A DNA stretch of 26,016 nt. Origin: Bacteroidaceae bacterium (GTDB lineage Bacteria > Bacteroidota > Bacteroidia > Bacteroidales > Bacteroidaceae). The first letter of the stretch is position 1, and each line of letters opens with the position of its first letter. The notes below the pieces were generated by a model. That model was not told the origin of the DNA. It worked only from the letters and a program-made list of their open reading frames with translations, and made no database searches. The position numbers and the translations under genes were made by a program. Location of the stretch: NCBI GenBank assembly GCA_017619585.1, contig JAFZSA010000007.1, positions 1 to 26,016 on the forward strand, written 5' to 3'. This document shows positions 8,097-13,980 of the stretch, piece by piece.

Positions 8097-8155
8097 GGGC
8101 GGCTCTCGTTATGACGTTATAACGTTATATCGTTATTACGGTTTTTTGGCCGCCC
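8097..8155. repeat. GGCGG-bounded octamer element, copy 1
   Basis: This 59-bp element is bounded by GGGCGGC and its reverse complement GCCGCCC. Inside, an octamer NNCGTTAT repeats with a variable dinucleotide: TCGTTAT, GACGTTAT, AACGTTAT, ATCGTTAT, TACG. It includes the perfect palindrome TATAACGTTATA. It lies between the tRNA-Leu promoter and the 3' end of the alpha-galactosidase gene. Its 30-bp core is identical to that of the copy at 21657. Confidence 0.88.
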
Positions 8156-8157
8156 TA

Positions 8158-8199
8158 TTCCCCTCCCTCTCGGGGAGGGGTTAGGGGTTGGAGAGGGTC
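8158..8199 (-). repeat. GC-rich stop-codon palindrome (GACCC family)
   Basis: In gene orientation the sequence runs TAAGACCC directly from the stop codon of the alpha-galactosidase gene. It then contains CCCTCCC...GGGAGGG arms (within 8160-8180) as a 7- to 8-bp hairpin with a short loop. No T run follows, so a role as mRNA 3' structure is as likely as termination. Confidence 0.7.
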
Positions 8200-10440
8200 T
8201 TACTTCTTTATCTTCAAATATTTCACACCATGGGTGGGGATGAAGTAATTCATATCAGTAGTGCTCAAGTCCTGCTGGCGCCAGAGGTCACGGATACTCT
8301 GTAGATTATTGATACCCATTTCCTTGAAATACTTCTTGAAATCAATGCGGGCATCATCCTTGCCTACGTTAAAGATGCCTATTGCATAGCTGCCATCACT
8401 CAGAGGGCGACTCCAAATCTGGATACTGCCATCCAATACCACACGCTGTGCCTGCTTACCTAAGATATCTTGGTTAACGGCATTCACCTCATGGTTACAA
8501 AGCAGGCTAACAGTAAACTCATCCATCTGGGCAATATCACAGCCAATCAGCATATTGCTGGCCAAGAGAGTCCACAGACTAATATGAGTGTACTGCTCGT
8601 CAGGAGTAAGACGACTGTCTCGCAAATTATTGCTCCAACCTACCTTACCTACGATTAACATGTCGGGGTCATTCCAGTGACCGGGTTGTGCGTATGGATA
8701 GAGCTCGGGCTGACGGCAGAAACCTATGTCATACAGACTCTCCCATGTATCAGTGATATCACCAGTTGTACGCCATGAGTTGGCATCTACTGCATGCCCC
8801 CACTTCCATACCTCAGCCATACCATACTGGCAAAGGCTGTAGAAGATATCACGTGGCTGCTGACGCAGACAACGCTCCATCAACAGATAGGGACGTACAT
8901 AGCTGGCAACAGTCTTGTTGTCGGGTTCCGTAGCATGCTTACGTCCATAGCCACACCAGTCATACTTCAAGTAGTCAACACCCCAACTGTTGTAGCTTTC
9001 GGCATCCTGTAGCTCATGGTCGATAGAGCCCAAGTATCCACCGCAGGTCAGGTCGCCAGGTGAAGAGTAGATTCCAAACTTCAGACCTTCTGAGTGCAAC
9101 CAGTCACCCAATTCCTTCATGCTGGGGAACTTCTCGTTCACTGCAATGGTACCATCAGCATTACGCTTGGGAGCTTCCCAACCGTCATCAATGTTCATAT
9201 AGCAGTATCCGTAGTCCGCCAAGCCCTTCTCAATGAGCGCCTTGGAACTGCTTATTACCTTGTCCTGTGTAACGCTCAGACCCCAGCAGTTCCAACTGTT
9301 CCATCCCATAGGAGGAGTAAGACCAATCTTACTGCCGCAGCGTACAGTAAATCGTTGTGTTTGTTCACCCTTTGCATTCTTGGCCTTTACAGTAAAGGTA
9401 TAAGAACCGACTTTTTCCAAAGAACCGCTCAAGGCGCCATTATCGGGATTCAGTGTAAGCCCCTTTGGCAGATCATCGGAAGAGAACTTCATGGGTTTCT
9501 CACCGCTCACGCCAAAGCGGAAGTGAATAGGAGAACCGGGACGTACTCCGTACAAAGGAGTAGTATTAAATCTTGGCTCTGCTGGCGCAGCAGGTGTAAG
9601 AATATATTTGGGAATGTACTTTGTAGTGGTACTGAGACCTGTCTTACTCTCTGTGAAGGTTGCAATGATGCGAACCATCTGATGATTGTCGTATGGTATG
9701 CTAATTGCACTGCTCTTCTTGGCATTCACAGAAACCCTCTGGCTCTTCTCTGTCAGCACCTTACCAGTCTCGGGATCCTGAACCTGAATAGTATATACGC
9801 CGCTCTTGGTAGCATCCATCTTGCTATTCAGCGTGCAAACACATTGGCTGCTTCCTGTTACTTGCCCCTTGCCCCTTGCTCCTTCAGAGATACTGATACT
9901 CAGGTTGTCAATAGTATTAGGTACGCGTACGACGATAGGACCTTGGAACATACCACCAGGATCGCCTGCATTGTAAACCCTTACCGCCAACACATTGTCG
10001 GCATCCCATCTGATGAGATCACTATTTGCCTTAACACGATATTGACGTAAGGTGTTCCACTTGCCCTCATAGCCTTTGGGATCAGAAGGGAAACTACCTG
10101 TTTTACCTATCATCTTGCCGTTCAGATATACCTCATCGGCATCGTCAATCTTTCCCATTATGAAATCAACTGTCTCTTTCAGATCGGATTTCTCCAGCAG
10201 AGTTTTGGGAATAGTCACATGGTAGCGATACCACCCGAAACCGTTCTCACATTTAACACCCTGAGATGTCCACGTTGTAGTGTTGCTGATTTCACGCCAA
10301 ACACTCTCGTTAATGTTTGCACCTGCCCATGCAGCATCATCGCCAACATGGAATTTGCCCTTTTCTACAGAGACATCCTGTGCAGAAATCGGGAGTAAAA
10401 TGAAACTGATAATAATCAGTACAGAAAAGAAATGTTTCAT
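8200..10440 (-). CDS. Secreted GH27 alpha-galactosidase with N-terminal galactose-binding and Ig-like domains
   Basis: This is a 746-aa protein with a signal peptide (1-20, ending PISAQ). A galactose-binding-like jelly-roll domain spans about 25-175 (VYLNGKMIGKTG, NVLAVRVYN). A sandwich region lies at 195-285. A putative-Ig (He_PIG-type) domain spans about 290-368, with LPKGLTLNPDNGALSGS. The GH27 barrel begins at LTPPMGWNSWNCWG (373-386). By family analogy the nucleophile is Asp494 in LKYDWCGYGR and the acid/base is Asp561 in RTTGDITD. The product should remove terminal alpha-galactose from glycans, outside the cytoplasm. There is no sorting tail; the protein ends KYLKIKK, so a periplasmic location is likely. 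Residues 187-193 are encoded by a heptamer array. It has its own promoter at 10539-10569. Confidence 0.93.
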   Translation of the reverse strand: MKHFFSVLIIISFILLPISAQDVSVEKGKFHVGDDAAWAGANINESVWREISNTTTWTSQGVKCENGFGWYRYHVTIPKTLLEKSDLKETVDFIMGKIDDADEVYLNGKMIGKTGSFPSDPKGYEGKWNTLRQYRVKANSDLIRWDADNVLAVRVYNAGDPGGMFQGPIVVRVPNTIDNLSISISEGARGKGQVTGSSQCVCTLNSKMDATKSGVYTIQVQDPETGKVLTEKSQRVSVNAKKSSAISIPYDNHQMVRIIATFTESKTGLSTTTKYIPKYILTPAAPAEPRFNTTPLYGVRPGSPIHFRFGVSGEKPMKFSSDDLPKGLTLNPDNGALSGSLEKVGSYTFTVKAKNAKGEQTQRFTVRCGSKIGLTPPMGWNSWNCWGLSVTQDKVISSSKALIEKGLADYGYCYMNIDDGWEAPKRNADGTIAVNEKFPSMKELGDWLHSEGLKFGIYSSPGDLTCGGYLGSIDHELQDAESYNSWGVDYLKYDWCGYGRKHATEPDNKTVASYVRPYLLMERCLRQQPRDIFYSLCQYGMAEVWKWGHAVDANSWRTTGDITDTWESLYDIGFCRQPELYPYAQPGHWNDPDMLIVGKVGWSNNLRDSRLTPDEQYTHISLWTLLASNMLIGCDIAQMDEFTVSLLCNHEVNAVNQDILGKQAQRVVLDGSIQIWSRPLSDGSYAIGIFNVGKDDARIDFKKYFKEMGINNLQSIRDLWRQQDLSTTDMNYFIPTHGVKYLKIKK
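9861..9881 (-). repeat. CTTGCCC heptamer array inside the GH27 gene
   Basis: Three units (CTTGCCC, CTTGCCC, CTTGCTC on the plus strand) encode the Gly/Arg/Lys-rich linker GARGKGQ at residues 187-193, between the N-terminal jelly roll and the next domain. Confidence 0.75.
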
Positions 10441-10538
10441 TGTGTTGAATAGTTTATATTGTTTAATATATGGTTATTGGGCTCACCATCGATCCATCTC
10501 CGAGAGAGAGGAGGGCTAATTCTTCATTTGTATCGCTG

Positions 10539-10569
10539 CAAAGTTAAGAGGTTTTTGTATACAAACAAA
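10539..10569 (-). promoter_or_regulatory. Promoter of the alpha-galactosidase gene
   Basis: On the minus strand TTTG (10569-10566), a 19-nt spacer and TAACTTTG (10546-10539) match the Bacteroidetes consensus. It sits only 3 bp from the rplS terminator stem. The leader is about 90 nt. Confidence 0.7.
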
Positions 10570-10571
10570 AA

Positions 10572-10602
10572 AAAGCACCAGGAAAAGTATTCCTGATGCT
10601 TT
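10572..10602 (-). terminator. Intrinsic terminator of rplS
   Basis: On the minus strand AAAGCATCAGGA pairs with TCCTGGTGCTTT (one G-U pair), followed by a run of T. It lies 30 bp after the rplS stop codon. Confidence 0.85.
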
Positions 10603-10631
10603 CTTGATTCTTGCTTAAGATTAGGGAGTGC

Positions 10632-11000
10632 TTATTCAGCCTCCTTAACGGCAACACGCTTTTCAGCGATACGTGCCTTCTTACCAGTGAGGTTACGCAG
10701 GTAGTACAACTTAGCGCGACGTACCTTACCAACCTTGTTTACGGTAATGCTGTCAATGTTGGGTGACTCGATGGGGAAGATACGCTCAACACCAACGGTA
10801 CCAGACATCTTACGAACAGTGAAACGCTTCTTCTCACCGTGACCAGAGATCTTAATCACTACACCACGATAGAGCTGGATACGCTCCTTGTTACCCTCGA
10901 CAATTTTGTATGCTACTGTAATAGTGTCACCAGCCTTGAATGAAGGATGGCTCTTGCCTGTAGCAAATGCTTCTTCAGCAATTTTAATTAAATCAGCCAT
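10632..11000 (-). CDS. rplS: 50S ribosomal protein L19 (bL19)
   Basis: The 122-aa product has the bL19 signatures: [20 protein letters not shown] (17-36), [11 protein letters not shown], the [13 protein letters not shown] segment and the basic C-terminal [19 protein letters not shown]. Length is close to the family norm of 115-120. L19 sits at the interface of the ribosomal subunits. The gene is monocistronic here, with its own promoter (11090-11097), a leader of about 83 nt and a terminator. This single-copy housekeeping gene argues for a chromosomal origin of the window. Confidence 0.97.
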   Translation of the reverse strand: MADLIKIAEEAFATGKSHPSFKAGDTITVAYKIVEGNKERIQLYRGVVIKISGHGEKKRFTVRKMSGTVGVERIFPIESPNIDSITVNKVGKVRRAKLYYLRNLTGKKARIAEKRVAVKEAE

Positions 11001-11041
11001 TTTTGCTTATGTTTAAAAATTGTTTGTCGATCACCGATAGG

Positions 11042-11077
11042 CATAACAGGTCACACTTCTCCTGCCAGCGACCTATG
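11042..11077 (-). promoter_or_regulatory. Possible structured leader of rplS mRNA
   Basis: Within the untranslated leader, CATAGGTC and GACC(TGT)TATG can pair around a 17-nt loop with a 3-nt bulge. Ribosomal protein leaders that bind their own product are known, but I cannot assign this hairpin to a known leader family. Confidence 0.3.
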
Positions 11078-11089
11078 GGAAAGCGGGTG

Positions 11090-11097
11090 CAAAGGTA
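11090..11097 (-). promoter_or_regulatory. Promoter -7 box of rplS
   Basis: TACCTTTG on the minus strand is an exact -7 box. The expected -33 position falls inside the AATTCAT array at 11106-11133, and no TTTG is seen there. Confidence 0.65.
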
Positions 11098-11105
11098 TAA
11101 CTTTT

Positions 11106-11133
11106 AATTCATAATTCATAATTCATAATTCAT
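11106..11133. repeat. AATTCAT heptamer array between divergent promoters
   Basis: Four exact AATTCAT units lie between the rplS -7 box and the -33 box of the downstream 5'-nucleotidase gene. Confidence 0.92.
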
Positions 11134-11136
11134 CAT

Positions 11137-11168
11137 TTTGTTGTTATAAGTGTTTTTTTGTACTTTTG
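11137..11168 (+). promoter_or_regulatory. Promoter of the split 5'-nucleotidase genes
   Basis: TTTG (11137-11140), a 20-nt spacer and TACTTTTG (11161-11168) match the consensus. The -7 box lies downstream of an in-frame ATG at 11158, so transcription should begin too late to use that codon. This supports translation from 11188. Confidence 0.75.
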
Positions 11169-11187
11169 CGCATTAAATAATGTAATT

Positions 11188-11946
11188 ATGAGGCACAAAT
11201 TAGGAATACTTCTTTTAATTCTTCACTTTTTACTCTTCACTGTTCACTTTGCATCAGCACAACAATATAAGGTAAAGTCCACAAAGTGGAAACGTATTGA
11301 GGTGACCAGTGCCTTGGATGCCAAACCGGATTCTCAGGCCTTGTCTATCATTGCACCATATAAAGTCAGTGTTGACAGTGTAATGTCTCCCGTATTAGGT
11401 GCGAGTCGTGTTGCTATGAACGCCAAAAGACCGGAGAGTCTGCTTAGCAACTGGGCTGCTGATGTAATGGTGGAAGGCAGTACAGCTACGGGATTGCCAG
11501 TAGCTGATATGGGACTGGTAAATATCGGCGGTTTACGCAATAATATGCCTAAGGGCATCGTCCGTAGAGGGGATATACTCCTTATCTCACCCTTCGAGAA
11601 CAGCCTTGTTGTATTGGAATTGAAAGGTAAAGACCTTATTAAGCTCATGCAGAATATTGCTGCCGTAGGAGGAGAAGGTGTTAGCAGCAGTGTTAGAATG
11701 ATTATCAGTAAAGATGGGAAACTCATCAGCGCCACCATCAACGGAGAGAAAATTTCCCGCAAACGTACCTATACAGTAGCTACACTGGATTATCTGGCTG
11801 AGGGAAACGACAAGATGTACGCTCTGAAGAAAGCCAATAAACGCCACGAAATAGGTCTGAAAACACGCGATGTAATGATGGAAAGTCTAATCAAGCACCG
11901 AATAATCGACAGCCAGATAGAAGGGAGAATCGTCATTAGGGAATAA
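11188..11946 (+). CDS. 5'-nucleotidase C-terminal domain protein (secreted)
   Basis: The 252-aa product begins MRHKLGILL with a signal peptide ending about residue 25 (ASAQQ). An ATG at 11158 is in frame but lies upstream of the -7 box at 11161-11168. The mature part matches the 5'-nucleotidase C-terminal (substrate-binding) domain. Visible motifs are ADMGLVNIGGLRNNMPKG, RRGDILLISPFENSLVVLELKGKDL and YTVATLDYLAEGND. In UshA-type enzymes this domain follows the metallophosphatase domain in one chain. Here it is a separate gene, 100 bp upstream of the catalytic half at 12047-12901, and the order is reversed. The two products probably act together in the periplasm on nucleotides. The hydrophobic core of the signal peptide is encoded by a heptamer array. 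Confidence 0.85.
   Translation: MRHKLGILLLILHFLLFTVHFASAQQYKVKSTKWKRIEVTSALDAKPDSQALSIIAPYKVSVDSVMSPVLGASRVAMNAKRPESLLSNWAADVMVEGSTATGLPVADMGLVNIGGLRNNMPKGIVRRGDILLISPFENSLVVLELKGKDLIKLMQNIAAVGGEGVSSSVRMIISKDGKLISATINGEKISRKRTYTVATLDYLAEGNDKMYALKKANKRHEIGLKTRDVMMESLIKHRIIDSQIEGRIVIRE
11221..11248 (+). repeat. CTTCACT heptamer array encoding a signal peptide core
   Basis: The units CTTCACT, TTTTACT, CTTCACT and GTTCACT encode LHFLLFTVHF (residues 12-21). They are the reverse complement of the AGTGAAG family found intergenically at 7841-7875. Confidence 0.75.
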
Positions 11947-11972
11947 GACCCCCTAACCCCCTTTAGGGGGAA
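11947..11972 (+). repeat. GC-rich stop-codon palindrome (GACCC family)
   Basis: Directly after the stop codon the sequence reads TAAGACCCCC, then CCCCC-TTTA-GGGGG (11957-11970). It starts with the same TAAGACCC octamer as the element at the alpha-galactosidase stop codon. Confidence 0.7.
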
Positions 11973-12046
11973 AGGATTCAAAAATCAAAATTCAATTATG
12001 CTAATCGCTAACCCAGATATTTAGCCCCATTAAGCCTATTATAAAT

Positions 12047-12901
12047 ATGAAACGCATAATCACAATAGTATTCTTTCTTTTTTTCATCCTTTCATTTATT
12101 CATTCTTTCGTCTGTATGGCGCAAGGACGCACGTTGCTCTTAGTTCATACCAGCGACACCCACTCATGCGTAGAGCCCATCTCTCCCAACTTCAGTGATA
12201 CAGCCCAGGCCAATAAGGGCGGATTCATTCGCAGAATTGCATTATTCAAGGAATTAAGAGATAAACACCCTGATAATATGCTGACATTGGATTGTGGCGA
12301 CTTCTCACAAGGCAGCGTTTATTACAATCTATTCAGAGGAGAGGTGGAGGTGAAGCTCATGAATCAAATGAAGTATGATGCCGTAACAATAGGAAACCAT
12401 GAATTCGATTTTGGCATGGAGAATATGGCCCGACTATTCCGTATGGCAACATTTCCCATCGTATGCTGTAACTATGATTTTACCGGCACACCTTGTGAAG
12501 GTCTGGTAAAACCTTATATTACAATAGAGCGCAATGGGATAAAAGTTGGCATCTTTGGTGTCTGCCCACAACCAAAGGGACTGATAGTTCAACATAACTA
12601 CGAAGGCATGAGGTACATCTCACCTGTCAAGGCTGCTCAGCCCATTATTGATAAGCTACGCCATCAGGAGAATTGCGATGTCGTAATTTGTTTGAGCCAC
12701 TTGGGTTGGGGCAATGAACCTGAGCAAGACCAGAATTTTATCTCCCATACCTCAGGTATAGATGTGCTATTGGGCGGACATACGCATACATATTTTTCAA
12801 AAGAAGAATATGTTACCGACAAAAAAGGGCATAAAGTTGTAGTCGATCACGCAGGCAAGAATGCCCGCTTCATAGGAACTCTAGAACTGGAAGTTGAATA
12901 G
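12047..12901 (+). CDS. Secreted metallophosphatase (catalytic half of a split 5'-nucleotidase)
   Basis: The 284-aa product has a signal peptide (about 1-26, ending VCMAQ) and a calcineurin-like dinuclear metal phosphoesterase domain. The five metal motifs are all present: TSDTHS (DxH), DCGDFSQGS, GNHEFDFG, LSHLGWG and GGHTHTYF. It ends at the end of the catalytic domain and lacks the usual 5'-nucleotidase C-terminal domain, which the adjacent upstream gene supplies. No clear promoter is seen in the 100-bp gap, so cotranscription is likely. It probably dephosphorylates nucleotides or related esters in the periplasm. The signal peptide coding region contains an octamer-like TTCATNNN array (12083-12110). 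Confidence 0.88.
   Translation: MKRIITIVFFLFFILSFIHSFVCMAQGRTLLLVHTSDTHSCVEPISPNFSDTAQANKGGFIRRIALFKELRDKHPDNMLTLDCGDFSQGSVYYNLFRGEVEVKLMNQMKYDAVTIGNHEFDFGMENMARLFRMATFPIVCCNYDFTGTPCEGLVKPYITIERNGIKVGIFGVCPQPKGLIVQHNYEGMRYISPVKAAQPIIDKLRHQENCDVVICLSHLGWGNEPEQDQNFISHTSGIDVLLGGHTHTYFSKEEYVTDKKGHKVVVDHAGKNARFIGTLELEVE
12083..12110 (+). repeat. TTCATNNN octamer-like array in a signal peptide
   Basis: TTCAT recurs exactly every 8 bp (12083, 12091, 12099) and is followed by TTCG at 12107. It encodes the hydrophobic core of the metallophosphatase signal peptide. A Phe/Ile-rich signal sequence could produce this by chance. Confidence 0.45.
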
Positions 12902-12906
12902 GGTAT

Positions 12907-12936
12907 AAAAAAAAGACGGTTGTCATCCCGACAACC
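12907..12936 (-). terminator. Intrinsic terminator of a short minus-strand transcript
   Basis: On the minus strand GGTTGTC-GGGAT-GACAACC (12936-12918) is followed by GTC and eight T (12914-12907). On the plus strand only a weak T-rich tail follows, so the signal is mainly for the minus strand. Confidence 0.75.
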
Positions 12937-12970
12937 AATCTTTCCTTAACCTTAAACTAATACCATGAAA
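12907..12970 (-). ncRNA. Candidate small RNA downstream of nagB
   Basis: An exact -7 box TACCTTTG (12984-12977), with TTG about 20 nt upstream, would start a transcript near 12970. A strong terminator ends it near 12907, giving about 64 nt. The unit lies after nagB on the same strand and contains no convincing reading frame. It could be an independent sRNA or a 3' decoy. I cannot assign it to a known RNA family. Confidence 0.45.
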
Positions 12971-12976
12971 ACGCTG

Positions 12977-12984
12977 CAAAGGTA
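12977..12984 (-). promoter_or_regulatory. Promoter -7 box of the candidate small RNA
   Basis: TACCTTTG on the minus strand is an exact match to the Bacteroidetes -7 consensus and drives leftward into the short unit. The sequence between it and the nagB stop codon (about 140 bp) holds one inverted repeat, CTGATTA/TAATCAG (13061-13099), and nothing else I recognise. Confidence 0.55.
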
Positions 12985-13125
12985 CGGCCATTTGGCGAAC
13001 CTTGCAACGTTTACATGGCTTTAATTATTTTTTCTGCCGCTTTATTGATTTATATCAACTCTGATTAATCCAAACACTCCGAGTACTCAGAATAATCAGG
13101 AAATCCTAACGGCTATTATGTTTAA

Positions 13126-13917
13126 TTACAAATTATCCTTCTCAATGTCCTTGAAGTACTTGTAGGTATCAACCTTCAGCTCACCGCAAGCAGCTTCATC
13201 GCATACAATGATGGCATGGGGATGCATCTGCAGGGCAGAGATAGTCCACATCTGGCTAACGCCTTCCTCCACTCCATGCTGCAGAGCACGAGCCTTGTTG
13301 TGTCCGTTAACAACAATCAACACTTCCTTTGCATCCATTACAGTACCAACACCAACGGTAAGAGCAGTCTTGGGAACCTTATTGACATCGTTATCAAAGA
13401 AACGGCAGTTAGCGATGATTGTATCGGTGGTCAACGTTTTAACTCGTGTACGTGATGTCAAAGACGAACCTGGCTCATTAAAGGCAATATGTCCGTCGGG
13501 ACCTATACCACCCATAAAGAGATCAATACCTCCTGCATCCTTGATGGCCTGCTCATAGGCAGCGCACTCAGCAGCAAGATCAGGCGCATTACCATTAAGG
13601 ATGTGCACATTTTCCTTCTTGATATCGATATGTGAGAAGAAATTGGTCCACATGAAGCTATGGTATGACTCAGGATGCTCCTCGGGCAGGTTCACATACT
13701 CATCCATGTTGAAGGTTACAACGTTCTGGAAAGAAACCTTTCCGGCCTTGTTCAAAGCAATGAGTTCCTTGTAAAGGCCAAGAGGAGATGAACCCGTAGG
13801 ACAACCCAACTTAAAGGGCTTCTCGGGTGTTGGATTAGCTGCATTAATCTTTGCAGCAACGTAGCTTGCTGCCCACTTTGAAAGTGTGGCATAATCTGGA
13901 TTGATGATTACTCTCAT
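13126..13917 (-). CDS. nagB: Glucosamine-6-phosphate deaminase
   Basis: The enzyme converts glucosamine-6-phosphate to fructose-6-phosphate and ammonia in the cytoplasm, feeding amino sugars into glycolysis. The ATG at 13917 gives 263 aa ([17 protein letters not shown]). With this start the catalytic residues fall at Asp72 (FNMDEY), Asp141, His143 and Glu148 ([14 protein letters not shown]), the same numbers as in E. coli NagB. This argues against the in-frame TTG two codons upstream. SRTRVKTL matches the allosteric-site region. It lies 63 bp after the CxxCH lipoprotein gene on the same strand, with a GC-rich palindrome between them. Cotranscription with the upstream M60 cluster is possible but not shown. 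Confidence 0.96.
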   Translation of the reverse strand: MRVIINPDYATLSKWAASYVAAKINAANPTPEKPFKLGCPTGSSPLGLYKELIALNKAGKVSFQNVVTFNMDEYVNLPEEHPESYHSFMWTNFFSHIDIKKENVHILNGNAPDLAAECAAYEQAIKDAGGIDLFMGGIGPDGHIAFNEPGSSLTSRTRVKTLTTDTIIANCRFFDNDVNKVPKTALTVGVGTVMDAKEVLIVVNGHNKARALQHGVEEGVSQMWTISALQMHPHAIIVCDEAACGELKVDTYKYFKDIEKDNL

Positions 13918-13923
13918 CTGCAA

Positions 13924-13980
13924 TAGCCCTCTCCAAACTCCCGTTAGGGATAGACAACCAGGGCTGTGGGTCTATGGTTA
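13924..13980 (-). repeat. GC-rich stop-codon palindrome (GACCC family, degenerate)
   Basis: In gene orientation the sequence runs TAACCATAGACCC from the stop codon of the lipoprotein gene. AGCCCT/AGGGCT arms and an inner TCCC-TAAC-GGGA hairpin follow. The TAAC loop is the same as in the terminal repeat element. Confidence 0.6.

Noticed and set aside
8160..8180. GC-rich hairpin as a standard intrinsic terminator of the alpha-galactosidase gene
   Set aside because: The stem is strong but no T run follows on the gene strand, so it was listed as a repeat rather than a terminator.
7788..8184. Frames of about 100 aa on both strands around the tRNA-Leu gene
   Set aside because: They run through the tRNA, the terminator and repeat arrays; the translations only reflect these elements.
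11158..11187. Upstream ATG for the 5'-nucleotidase C-domain protein
   Set aside because: The -7 box (11161-11168) lies downstream of it, and the extra residues (MYFCALNNVI) would spoil the signal peptide start.
12964..13023. Short plus-strand ORF starting MKTLQRYGHL
   Set aside because: It is only 19 codons, covers the minus-strand -7 box, and shows no sign of translation.
13918..13923. TTG start two codons upstream for nagB
   Set aside because: Starting at the ATG (13917) places the catalytic residues at 72, 141, 143 and 148 exactly as in E. coli NagB.
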